Below are positions 7,401 to 14,114 of a DNA stretch of 18,837 nucleotides, in pieces (within the stretch, counting starts at the first letter, position 1; each line of letters opens with the position of its first letter). The DNA lies in the NCBI GenBank assembly GCA_002436765.1, contig DJNI01000078.1:1-18837 (forward strand), written 5' to 3'. The notes below the pieces were generated by a model. The model was not told where the DNA came from and did not search any database. It saw only the letters and a program-made list of their open reading frames with translations. The position numbers and the translations under genes are program-made. The DNA is from Clostridiales bacterium UBA6468. GTDB lineage: Bacteria > Bacillota > Clostridia > Oscillospirales > Oscillospiraceae.

Positions 7401-8585
7401 TCAGGCCATGGGAACGTAAATACCGTTTTCGATCACCACGGCAGCGGGAGCCTTGGAGATCATGCCGTTCTCGTCCCAGTGCATATCGGTGCCGGTCAGA
7501 CCGTCAAACGTCATGGTGGCGAACTGGCCTTCCAGAATGGTGCACAGCTCCGAAGCGGTCTCACTGCCGGTGACGCCGGCGGCGGTCATGGCATCATACA
7601 GAGCGTAGATAACGTCGTAGCCGTCAGCAGCAAACTGGTTGGGAACCAGGCCGTCCATCTTCTCCTTGAACTTGGCGACGAAGGACTGAGTCGCCTCATC
7701 GGAGGCATTGGCATCGAAGGGGGTCATCAGGATCAGCCCCTCGGCCAGGGAGGTGTCGAAGCCTTCCACGGTCAGGATGCCGTCCATGCCGTCGCAGCCG
7801 AAGAACTTGGGCGCATAGCCGATCTTGTTGGCATAGGACAGGATCTGAGAAGCCTCGGTGTAGTAAATGGGCAGGAACACCAGATCCACACCGGCATCCT
7901 GGCACTGGGTCACCTGCGTGGACAGGTCGGCCTTGTTATCGGCGGTGAAGGAGGTGGTGGCAACGATCTCCAGACCCAGCTCGGCAGCCTTGTCGGAGAA
8001 GCCCTTGTACAGGCCGGAGGAGTAGTCGTCGGAGGAGTCGTAGATCACGCCGATCTTGGTGCCCAGCGCCTTGGTGGAAATCAGCTCAGCGGCGGAAGCG
8101 CCCTGGTTGGGGTCGGTGAAGCACATCTGATAGATGTTGGCGCCGGACATAGCCAGCGTCTCAGCGGAGGCGGAGGGAGTCAGATTGAACATGTTGTCGG
8201 CAGTGGACTCGGGAGCCACGGCCAGAGCGGAACCGGTGGTGACCTGACCGGCCATGACCTGCATACCCCAGTCCTTCAGGACGTTGTAAGCGGACACGGC
8301 CTTCTCGCCGTCAGCCTCGTCGTCCTGGGCGTTGAACTCGATCTGCAGGCCGCCCTTGGCGTTGATCTCCTCAACCGCCACCTCCATGCCGGCCTTTACG
8401 GCCAGACCGTAAGCGGAGGCGCCGCCGGTCAGAGGGCCGGACATACCGATCTTAACGGTGCCGGCAGCGCCCGAAGCGTCGGCAGCAGCGGCGGTGGTCT
8501 CCGTCGCGGACTTGCCGGAAGCGCAGCCGGTGAACATTGCGGCCACCATCAGGGCAGCCATCAGCATAGCAAGTACTTTTTTCAT
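7401..8585 (-). CDS. livK: Branched-chain amino acid ABC transporter substrate-binding lipoprotein LivK
   Basis: 394 aa. A type II signal peptide is clear: MKK, then a hydrophobic run, then lipobox FTGC with C21 as the lipidated cysteine, followed by a Ser/Thr/Ala-rich linker. The periplasmic-binding-protein-like body (Peripla_BP_6) starts at VKIGMSGPLTGGASAYG and contains IGVIYDSSDDYSSGLYKGF, usual for Leu/Ile/Val-binding proteins. The start at 8585 is preferred over an ATG at 8606, because AAGGAG lies 10 bases before it and the signal peptide then begins MKK. It is the first full gene of the operon, 30 bases downstream of an attenuator-type terminator. Ligand specificity within amino acids is not proved by sequence, but the leader peptide content supports branched-chain amino acids. 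Confidence 0.94.
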   Translation of the reverse strand: MKKVLAMLMAALMVAAMFTGCASGKSATETTAAAADASGAAGTVKIGMSGPLTGGASAYGLAVKAGMEVAVEEINAKGGLQIEFNAQDDEADGEKAVSAYNVLKDWGMQVMAGQVTTGSALAVAPESTADNMFNLTPSASAETLAMSGANIYQMCFTDPNQGASAAELISTKALGTKIGVIYDSSDDYSSGLYKGFSDKAAELGLEIVATTSFTADNKADLSTQVTQCQDAGVDLVFLPIYYTEASQILSYANKIGYAPKFFGCDGMDGILTVEGFDTSLAEGLILMTPFDANASDEATQSFVAKFKEKMDGLVPNQFAADGYDVIYALYDAMTAAGVTGSETASELCTILEGQFATMTFDGLTGTDMHWDENGMISKAPAAVVIENGIYVPMA

Positions 8586-8616
8586 GATAGTGTTCTCCTT
8601 TTCCATTTCTTACTAT

Positions 8617-8648
8617 AAAAAAGCGGCTCGCCTATGGCGTAACCGCTT
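8617..8648 (-). terminator. Leader terminator (attenuator) upstream of livK
   Basis: Minus strand: AAGCGGTTACGCC, loop ATA, GGCGAGCCGCTT, then a T-tract and TATA. The stem has outer AAGCGG/CCGCTT and inner CGCC/GGCG pairs around a small internal loop. It lies between the leader ORF stop (8672) and livK (8585), inside the leader transcript, so it can end transcription before livK. Its 5' arm is shared with the alternative antiterminator. Confidence 0.75.
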
Positions 8649-8678
8649 CTTCATACCATGTGAAGCCCCGGTCACGCC
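8636..8678 (-). promoter_or_regulatory. Antiterminator alternative to the livK leader terminator
   Basis: Minus strand: GGCGTGACC (8678-8670) pairs with GGTTACGCC (8644-8636), and GCTTC (8666-8662) pairs with GAAGC (8649-8645). That gives 14 pairs with one G-U and a 3-base bulge. This uses the whole 5' arm of the terminator, so the two folds exclude each other. The leader ORF stop codon TGA lies inside the upstream arm, so a ribosome that reaches the stop would block this fold and favour termination. Confidence 0.65.
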
Positions 8679-8824
8679 GCTGCCGCCAGCAACAGTCGTA
8701 CAACGCAAATGGACACCGCCAGGATCGTGGCAGTGTCCGGAATGGGGCAAATTCGCGCAGAGGAACAAGCCGCTGCCATCGCGCAGCGGGTAGAGCTATG
8801 GGTGGTAGAAAACCGTGCCGTCAT
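8672..8824 (-). CDS. Putative liv leader peptide (branched-chain amino acid attenuator)
   Basis: 50 codons, starting at ATG 8824. AGGAGG lies 9 bases before it; an ATG two codons earlier at 8830 is too close to the AGGAGG. The N-terminal two-thirds is unremarkable and matches no family I recognise. The C-terminus reads ATILAVSICVVRLLLAAAA, where 9 of the 13 residues from I to the last L are Ile, Val or Leu (codons ATC CTG GCG GTG TCC ATT and so on). This resembles ilv/leu-type leader peptides, whose stalled ribosome controls a downstream terminator. A ribosome stalled on the CTG TTG CTG run would leave the antiterminator arm free. The promoter is just upstream and the terminator just downstream. 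At 50 codons it is longer than most leaders. It could be a chance ORF, but the arrangement argues against that. Confidence 0.65.
   Translation of the reverse strand: MTARFSTTHSSTRCAMAAACSSARICPIPDTATILAVSICVVRLLLAAAA
8711..8738 (-). promoter_or_regulatory. Pause-type hairpin inside the leader ORF
   Basis: Minus strand GGACACTGCCA (8738-8728) pairs with TGGCGGTGTCC (8721-8711): 11 pairs, one of them G-U, around a 6-base loop CGATCC. It covers the codons at the beginning of the Ile/Leu/Val cluster. This is the position of segment 1 pause hairpins in classical attenuators, where polymerase waits for the first ribosome. Confidence 0.6.
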
Positions 8825-8854
8825 CGTCATGTTCCTCCTGAAGAATTTTAACAT

Positions 8855-8883
8855 ATTGTATCCCGCAGAAAGACATTTGTCAA
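8855..8883 (-). promoter_or_regulatory. Near-consensus housekeeping promoter of the liv leader and operon
   Basis: Minus strand TTGACA (8878-8883), a 17-base spacer and TACAAT (8855-8860). The expected transcript start near 8848 is about 25 bases before the leader ORF start and leaves room for the AGGAGG at 8833-8838. The leader RNA to the end of the T-tract would be about 230 bases. This is the best promoter match in the window. Confidence 0.82.
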
Positions 8884-8942
8884 CGAGGAAAAGATTACAG
8901 AATCTTTTGCGTTTTTTCGCCTTTTTTGTATATAACGCACAA

Positions 8943-8996
8943 GGGCGCCTCCGATGAAATCGGTGCCGTTCGAAGGGAATTTCATCGGAGGTTCCC
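8943..8996. repeat. 54-bp MITE-like palindrome, copy C
   Basis: 18-bp terminal inverted repeats, GGGCGCCTCCGATGAAAT at 8943-8960 and the complement of GGGAACCTCCGATGAAAT at 8979-8996, differing at 2 positions. The ends match the consensus of the copies at 7207 and 18698 (GGGAACCTCYGAWKAAAT). It sits 7 bases after the PBP stop codon on the minus strand and may act as the 3'-end hairpin of that operon, although no U-tract follows. Confidence 0.6.
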
Positions 8997-9003
8997 AAAG
9001 ACA

Positions 9004-10377
9004 TTATTCCCCGTCCAGGACGGCCTTGCAGGCGGCGAGAACCTTGCTCAGAACCGGCACGCAGGTGGCGCTGCCGTAGCCGCCGTTCTCCACCACCACG
9101 ATGAAGGCCAGGGGGTACTGCTCGTCCTCCACGAAGCCCGCGAACATGGCGTTGGATTTCTGTCCGCCGCCCAGCTGGCTGGTGCCGGACTTGGCGCAGA
9201 CGTTCATGCCGGTAAAATTCCAGTCGCCGTAGACGCTCTGCACGTTGTTGCGCATATACGCTTTGACCTGATCGGCCACGTCCTGGGACATGATGCGGCC
9301 GGTGGTCTTCGCCTTCGCCTCGTAGGTCACTTCCTCGCCGCAGCGAACCTCCGACACCAGGTACGGCTCCGCGCCCTCGCCGCCCCCGGCGATCGCGCCC
9401 ATGAAGGTCATGTAGCGGGCGGGGTTGATCAGGTCGGTGTGCTGGCCGATGCAGCTCCAGGCAAAGGACACCGGGGCGGTGTTGGAAATGTCGTAGTTGC
9501 CCTCGGCGGTGGTGACGCCGTCAAAGGTCAAACTGTCCGTGACGCCGAACTGCTTCACATACTTTACCATGTTCTTCTTCCCCACCAGCTCCGCGATCTG
9601 GGCGAAGGCGCAGTTGCAGGAATTGGCCAGGGCGGTTTTCAAGGTCAGGGTGCCGTGGGCTTTTTCGCAGGTCACCTTTTCCGTGCCGTACTCATAAGCG
9701 CCGTAGCAGGTGAAGGTCTTGTCCAGAATATCCGGAACGCAGTCCAGCGCCGCGGCGGTGGTGACCACCTTGAAAATGGAGCCGGGGACGTAGGTCGACT
9801 GCAAGAAGCGGTTTAAGTATACGCCGTCATACTGCCCGGAGGTGTCCGAGGCGATGTCCGGCACATTGTCCGGGTCATAGGTGGGCGTGGTCAGGGCACA
9901 GAGAATTTCCCCCGTCTTGTAGTTGTACACGCCGACGGTGCCTTTTCTGCCATCCATAGCGTCCAGCGCCGCATTCTGCACCCGCGCCGACAGGGTCAGG
10001 GTCATCTCGCCGCCCTCGCCGCTGCTGTCGTATACGCCGTTCACAAGGTCAAATCCCGCCATTTTCCCCGCGTAGTGGGAGACGGCGGAGGCGCTGATGT
10101 AGCCCTTCCGGTCGCCCAGCCAGTGGAGCGTGGATTTGCGGGTGGTTTCATCGGAGGAATAGGTACGCTCCTCGGTAATGTCCAGCAGTACGTTCCCGGA
10201 ACGGTCGGTCACCGTACCGCAGCCGATGTTGGCATTGTTATATACATGGGGAGAGCCGGGAAAGGTCACCCATTCCCCCGCCTTCGTCACGTATTCCCAC
10301 AGGAAAAGCGCCATGCCCACCAGAAGCACGGCCAGAAACAGACCCATGATCCAGGTTCGTTTGGTTACCCGGTTCAT
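9004..10377 (-). CDS. Short class B-like penicillin-binding protein (transpeptidase)
   Basis: 457 aa. It has one N-terminal membrane anchor (about residues 10-28), then a short extracytoplasmic linker region and a transpeptidase domain. The active-site motifs are all present: SxxK as SIFK (S200, K203), SxN as SCN (253-255), and KSGTS (396-400). It cross-links peptidoglycan outside the membrane. It is shorter than PBP2/FtsI because the N-terminal pedestal domain is small, like the PbpA type that accompanies FHA-linked SEDS proteins. It starts 4 bases after the stop of the SEDS gene, with GGGAG as ribosome binding site inside that gene, so the two should be made together. All catalytic motifs are intact. 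Whether it serves division, elongation or sporulation cannot be told. Confidence 0.92.
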   Translation of the reverse strand: MNRVTKRTWIMGLFLAVLLVGMALFLWEYVTKAGEWVTFPGSPHVYNNANIGCGTVTDRSGNVLLDITEERTYSSDETTRKSTLHWLGDRKGYISASAVSHYAGKMAGFDLVNGVYDSSGEGGEMTLTLSARVQNAALDAMDGRKGTVGVYNYKTGEILCALTTPTYDPDNVPDIASDTSGQYDGVYLNRFLQSTYVPGSIFKVVTTAAALDCVPDILDKTFTCYGAYEYGTEKVTCEKAHGTLTLKTALANSCNCAFAQIAELVGKKNMVKYVKQFGVTDSLTFDGVTTAEGNYDISNTAPVSFAWSCIGQHTDLINPARYMTFMGAIAGGGEGAEPYLVSEVRCGEEVTYEAKAKTTGRIMSQDVADQVKAYMRNNVQSVYGDWNFTGMNVCAKSGTSQLGGGQKSNAMFAGFVEDEQYPLAFIVVVENGGYGSATCVPVLSKVLAACKAVLDGE

Positions 10378-10381
10378 CCGC

Positions 10382-12091
10382 TCACGCTCCCTTCTTGTTC
10401 AGGCGGACGGCAAAGCTGGCATTCTGCCGGGTGTCCGCCGCCTTGACGAAGGCCAGCAGCCCCCAGGCGCCCACCATGCTGGTGCCGCCGTTGCTCAGAA
10501 AGGGGAACGTCACACCGGTGAAGGGCAGGATATCCAGCGTGCCAAGACAGTTCAGAATGGTCTGAATGACCAGAATGCTGGCGGCGGTGCAGGAGCCGAT
10601 GGAATAGAAGCTGCTCCGGGCGACCCGGGCGGTGCGGATGGCAAAGAAGCCGTAGGCCGCCACGCACAGCACCATCATCACCGCCACGATCAGCCCCCAT
10701 TCCTCGGAAATGGTGGCAAAGGCGATGTCGGAGTCCGCCGCGAACACGTGCTTCAGAAAGCCCTGTCCCGGCCCCAGGCCGAACAGGCCGCCGGAGGCCA
10801 CGCACATCAGCGCCTGAACCTGCTGATAACCGGCGTTCAACGGGTCGTCCCACACATGCCGCCACACGGAAAACCGCCGCAGAGCGTGGGGCGCGATCTT
10901 CAGCGCCAGCACCCCGGCGAAGATCAGCGCCGTAACGGCCAGCGCCACGGTGCCCATGCTGCCGGAGCGAAGATACGCGATCACAAGGAAGGCGCAGAAG
11001 AAAATCAGTGCCGTGCCGAAATCGTTCATCAGGGCAAGCAATCCGCAGATGAGAATGGAATAGGCAATAAAGGCGTAAATATTCCGCTTGCTCATGATCC
11101 TGTCCATGGTGGACGCGCCGGCATAGACGAAGCAGACCTTGCTCAGCTCCGACGGCTGTAAGGACAGCCCGCCGATGATGAGCCAGTTTTTCGCGCCGTA
11201 ATACTCGGTGCCGAACACCAGCGTCACCATCAGGAAGCCCACGCCCGCCACCGTTGCCAGATACCGGACGACCTTCGCCCGCTCTAAGTCCCGCAGCGAC
11301 CAGCCGATGATGAGAAACGTCACCACGCCCAGTGCCATGGCGGCAAGCTGCTTCACCGTCTCCCCCGGCTTCACCGTGGCGATGGCGGCCATGCCCATGG
11401 TACACAGGAAGAAGGCCATGGTCTCCACCTCAAAGGACTTCCGGCGGATCATGCAGTAAAACAGGTACAGCAGCCACTGCCCCAGAAAAATGCCTCCGAA
11501 ACCCATGAGAACACTGGCAATCGTCTCCTGCTCCCCGTCCAGCAGAAAGCCCAGCAGCATCAGGCACTGCAAAATGGAAAGCATCATCAGATTTGCCACG
11601 CTGTCCCAGCCGCTGGCAGCCTTGGTACGAAGCTCCGCCTGACGCGCCTCCTGATGCTCCGTAATGGGCTGGAGCTGCATTTCCACGCCGCCGATGGAGA
11701 TGCTGTCTTTGGGCTTTAATGCGCAAATTTGAACCTTCCTGCCATTGACCAATGTTCCGTCCTTGGAACCGGCGTCGGTGATCGTCCAGCTGCCGTCGTC
11801 ATACCGGGTCAGAACCGCATGGTTCCGGGACACGGTGGGAAAGTCGATGGTCACGTCGCTGGACTTGCTCCGGCCGATGACGTTCTCCCAATGGGTGATG
11901 GGGATCTGACTGCCGTCGGTCATGTTCAGCCACGCCCAGATCTCCGGCTCCCGCCGGAAGGTCAGCAGGGGCAGGACGCAGCGCAGAAGCAGTATGGCGC
12001 TGAGCGCCGGCACGGCATAGCGAAGGATTCCCACATAGGAGCCTGCGTAATTTTCCTGCGCCAGCGTCAGGGATTCCAGAATGTCCTGCAT
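10382..12091 (-). CDS. FHA domain fused to SEDS glycosyltransferase (FtsW/RodA/SpoVE family)
   Basis: 569 aa. Order: one N-terminal membrane segment (about 20-44), a cytoplasmic FHA domain (about 64-140), then a polytopic SEDS domain. The FHA domain has phosphothreonine-binding signature residues GRS (73-75), SRNH (88-91) and NG (116-117). The SEDS part has KNWLIIGGLSLQPSELSKV and the C-terminal GVTFPFLSNGGTSM, both typical. SEDS proteins polymerise lipid II glycan strands together with a class B PBP, which here is the next gene. The FHA domain suggests control by Ser/Thr phosphorylation (PASTA-kinase type), an inference since no kinase gene is in the window. AAGGAGG lies 8 bases before the start. 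FHA and SEDS are usually separate proteins; the fusion is known in some Clostridia. Confidence 0.93.
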   Translation of the reverse strand: MQDILESLTLAQENYAGSYVGILRYAVPALSAILLLRCVLPLLTFRREPEIWAWLNMTDGSQIPITHWENVIGRSKSSDVTIDFPTVSRNHAVLTRYDDGSWTITDAGSKDGTLVNGRKVQICALKPKDSISIGGVEMQLQPITEHQEARQAELRTKAASGWDSVANLMMLSILQCLMLLGFLLDGEQETIASVLMGFGGIFLGQWLLYLFYCMIRRKSFEVETMAFFLCTMGMAAIATVKPGETVKQLAAMALGVVTFLIIGWSLRDLERAKVVRYLATVAGVGFLMVTLVFGTEYYGAKNWLIIGGLSLQPSELSKVCFVYAGASTMDRIMSKRNIYAFIAYSILICGLLALMNDFGTALIFFCAFLVIAYLRSGSMGTVALAVTALIFAGVLALKIAPHALRRFSVWRHVWDDPLNAGYQQVQALMCVASGGLFGLGPGQGFLKHVFAADSDIAFATISEEWGLIVAVMMVLCVAAYGFFAIRTARVARSSFYSIGSCTAASILVIQTILNCLGTLDILPFTGVTFPFLSNGGTSMVGAWGLLAFVKAADTRQNASFAVRLNKKGA

Positions 12092-12136
12092 TCCATCACC
12101 CTCCTTTCTTCGGGTATTTCTTGCTCTTTATAGCCT

Positions 12137-12167
12137 ATAACATGACACATTTTCATTCAGATGTCAA
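12137..12167 (-). promoter_or_regulatory. Weak candidate promoter of the FHA-SEDS/PBP operon
   Basis: A consensus TTGACA (12162-12167) with TGTTAT (12137-12142) at a long 19-base spacing. The -35 lies inside a small inverted repeat (TTCATT/AATGAA, 12152-12172) that could be an operator. The 88-base gap to the nfo stop makes a promoter here likely, but the -10 choice is uncertain. Confidence 0.3.
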
Positions 12168-12179
12168 ATGAACATTTTC

Positions 12180-13007
12180 TTAAGCTTCCAGTTCCCGCAG
12201 AATCCGGATTTCCTCGGCGTAGCCGGGCAGCTCGTTGGGGGTTTCCAGAATCATGGGCTTGTCCTTGAGCTGCGGGTGGTTCACGATGCGGCGGAAGGTT
12301 TCCAGCCCCAGGCTGCCCTTTCCCAGGCATTCATGGCGGTCTTTGTGGCTGGCAAAGGGGTTCTTGCTGTCGTTCAGGTGCAGGGCGTGCAGCCTGTTAA
12401 GGCCGACCACCCGGTCAAATTCCGCCAGCACGCCGTTCAGGTCGTTCACAATGTCGTAGCCGCCGTCGTAGACGTGGCAGGTGTCCAGACACACCCCCAG
12501 GCTTTTGCTCCCCACGGCGTCCAGAATGTCTCTGAGTTCCTCAAACCGTCCGCCGATCTCGCTGCCCTTCCCCGCCATGGTTTCCAGCAGCACCGTCACC
12601 GGATAGTCGTGGCGCAGGGCGTTTTTCAGGGCGGCGGCAATGTAGTCGATTCCCGCCCGGGTTCCCTGCCCCACGTGGCTGCCGGGGTGGAAATTGTAGA
12701 AATTTCCGGGAAGCGCCGCCATACGCCGCAGATCGTCCTCTAAAATTCCTGCGGCAAAGGCTCTGGCGTCCTTATCGGCGGTGCAGAGATTCATGGTATA
12801 CGCCCCGTGGGCGACCAGTTTGCCAAAGTGATGTTCCTCCAGCATGGCGGCCGCTTTTGCCGTGTCCGCCGGATCCTCCGGCCTGGCCTTGCTGCCCCGG
12901 GGATTCCGGGTGAAAAACGCGAAGGTATTCGCCCCGATGGACAGCGCGGTCTTCACCATCGCCGTATTCCCGCCGGACGCGGAAAGATGACAGCCAAAAT
13001 AGCCCAA
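12180..13007 (-). CDS. nfo: Endonuclease IV (AP endonuclease)
   Basis: 275 aa from a TTG start at 13007. It cleaves DNA 5' to abasic sites in base-excision repair, in the cytoplasm. All nine expected trinuclear zinc ligands of the TIM-barrel family are found in order: H67, H107, E142, D175, H178, H210, D223, H225, E255. They sit in the motifs NFHPGSH, LLETMAG, GVCLDTCHVYDGGYD, LHLND, KDRH and ILETPNE. TTG is chosen over the in-frame ATG at 13046 for two reasons: AGGAG is 8 bases before the TTG, and the -10 box of the evident promoter lies downstream of that ATG. The protein then begins MGYFGCHLSASGG, like its homologues. It is divergent from the WYL regulator. Confidence 0.95.
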   Translation of the reverse strand: MGYFGCHLSASGGNTAMVKTALSIGANTFAFFTRNPRGSKARPEDPADTAKAAAMLEEHHFGKLVAHGAYTMNLCTADKDARAFAAGILEDDLRRMAALPGNFYNFHPGSHVGQGTRAGIDYIAAALKNALRHDYPVTVLLETMAGKGSEIGGRFEELRDILDAVGSKSLGVCLDTCHVYDGGYDIVNDLNGVLAEFDRVVGLNRLHALHLNDSKNPFASHKDRHECLGKGSLGLETFRRIVNHPQLKDKPMILETPNELPGYAEEIRILRELEA

Positions 13008-13028
13008 AACGCTCACTCCTTTTTGGGC

Positions 13029-13057
13029 ATTGTAGCATATTCCCAATGAAAAAGCAA
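13029..13057 (-). promoter_or_regulatory. Promoter of nfo
   Basis: Minus strand TTGCTT (13052-13057), a 17-base spacer and TGC-TACAAT (extended -10, 13029-13034). The expected start near 13022 gives a very short leader that just includes AGGAG at 13016-13020. It supports the TTG start. Confidence 0.6.
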
Positions 13058-13066
13058 ATTTTCTCT

Positions 13067-13095
13067 TTCCCCGGGCAGTGCGGATGTGCTATAAT
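13067..13095 (+). promoter_or_regulatory. Extended -10 promoter of the WYL regulator gene
   Basis: A perfect TATAAT (13090-13095) preceded by TGC. The -35 position at 17-base spacing (TTCCCC) is weak, as is common with extended -10 promoters. It lies back to back with the nfo promoter in a 117-base divergent region. Confidence 0.55.
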
Positions 13096-13124
13096 GTCAG
13101 GAATAACCGCCGGGAGGAATCCGC

Positions 13125-14114
13125 ATGCCTAAGTCAGACCATCAGAAGCTGAAAATCCTGTACATCCTCGACTACCTGCAAAAAAATTCTCACCAGGATC
13201 ACCCGGTGAGAACGGCGGAGCTTCTTTCCATGCTGGAGGAGCACGATATGGTCTGCGACCGCAAAACCGTCTACTCGGATATTGCGGCCTTACAGGATTA
13301 CGGCGTGGACATTCTCTCCGTCCCCGGAAAGAACGGCGGCTACTACATCGCCTCCCGGAATTTCGAGCTGCCGGAATTGAAGCTGCTTATCGACGCCGTC
13401 CAGTCCAGCCGGTTCCTCACGGAGAAAAAGTCCCGGGAGCTGATCGAAAAGCTGTGCAGCCAGTGCAGCGTCCACGACGCAAGGCTCATGCGCCGGGACG
13501 TGCTGGTTTCCGGGCGGGTCAAAAGCATGAACGAGTCCATTTACTTTAACGTGGACGCCGTTCAGGAGGCCATCGCCCAGAATAAACAGATCACCTTCCG
13601 GTATTTTGACTGGGACCTGGGCGGCAAGCGGAAATACCGGGATCGAAGCTATCAGGCAAGCCCCTACGGCCTTTGTCAGGACAACGAAAACTGCTACCTG
13701 CTCGCCCACTCCCTGCGCCACGGCGTGACCTCCTACCGCGTTGACCGCATGAGCAATATCCGCCTGACGGAGGAAAGCCGCACCCCCTGCCCGGAGCTGA
13801 CGGGCAAGGCATTGGCGGAGCACGCCTCCCGGCTGTTTCAGATGTTCTCCGGGGAGGAAACCGCCGTGAAGCTGCGCTTCGACCAAAGCCTTATCAACGT
13901 GGTGGTAGACCGCTTCGGCAAGGACATTCTTTTGATTCCCGACGGGGACGATCATTTTATCTTTACCGTCAACGTGGCGGTGTCCCCCATGTTCTTAAGC
14001 TGGGTCATCGGCTTTGGCTGCAAGGCGAAAATCCTGCATCCCCAGAGCGTGGCCGACGCCTGCGTGCAGATGTGCCAAGAGGCAATGCAGCAATACCTAG
14101 ACCAGACAGAATGA
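13125..14114 (+). CDS. WYL-domain transcriptional regulator with N-terminal HTH
   Basis: 329 aa. An N-terminal winged helix (about 8-75) contains CDRKTVYSDIAALQDYG, the recognition-helix pattern of the HTH_11/DeoR-like group. It is followed by a WYL domain (about 140-215), with SPYGL, the WYL triplet replaced by CYL (190-192), and YRVDRM (204-209), then a C-terminal WCX-like region. WYL regulators respond to nucleic-acid or nucleotide ligands in characterised cases (for example DNA-damage regulators of the PafBC and DriD type). Divergence from the repair gene nfo makes a DNA-stress role plausible but unproved. GGGAGG lies 7 bases before the ATG. Its 3' end overlaps the convergent lipoprotein gene by 18 bases. 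Confidence 0.9.
   Translation: MPKSDHQKLKILYILDYLQKNSHQDHPVRTAELLSMLEEHDMVCDRKTVYSDIAALQDYGVDILSVPGKNGGYYIASRNFELPELKLLIDAVQSSRFLTEKKSRELIEKLCSQCSVHDARLMRRDVLVSGRVKSMNESIYFNVDAVQEAIAQNKQITFRYFDWDLGGKRKYRDRSYQASPYGLCQDNENCYLLAHSLRHGVTSYRVDRMSNIRLTEESRTPCPELTGKALAEHASRLFQMFSGEETAVKLRFDQSLINVVVDRFGKDILLIPDGDDHFIFTVNVAVSPMFLSWVIGFGCKAKILHPQSVADACVQMCQEAMQQYLDQTE

Noticed and set aside
7182..8618. Long plus-strand open frame opposite livK
   Set aside because: Gly/His-rich antisense frame of a GC-rich gene. The livK reading has a signal peptide, family motifs and a ribosome binding site.
8586..8880. T-box riboswitch or CodY box before livK
   Set aside because: No T-box core or specifier-loop layout was recognised. 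The AAAATTCTTCAGG stretch matches only part of the CodY consensus.
8889..8908. AT-only hairpin AAAAGATT/AATCTTTT as terminator of the PBP operon
   Set aside because: The stem is weak and on the minus strand is followed by CCTCG, not a U-tract. A role cannot be excluded but is not supported.
8672..9004. Full 110-codon open frame on the minus strand from 9004
   Set aside because: The upstream half runs through the MITE-like repeat and the liv promoter and has no ribosome binding site. Only the part from 8824 or 8830 is supported.
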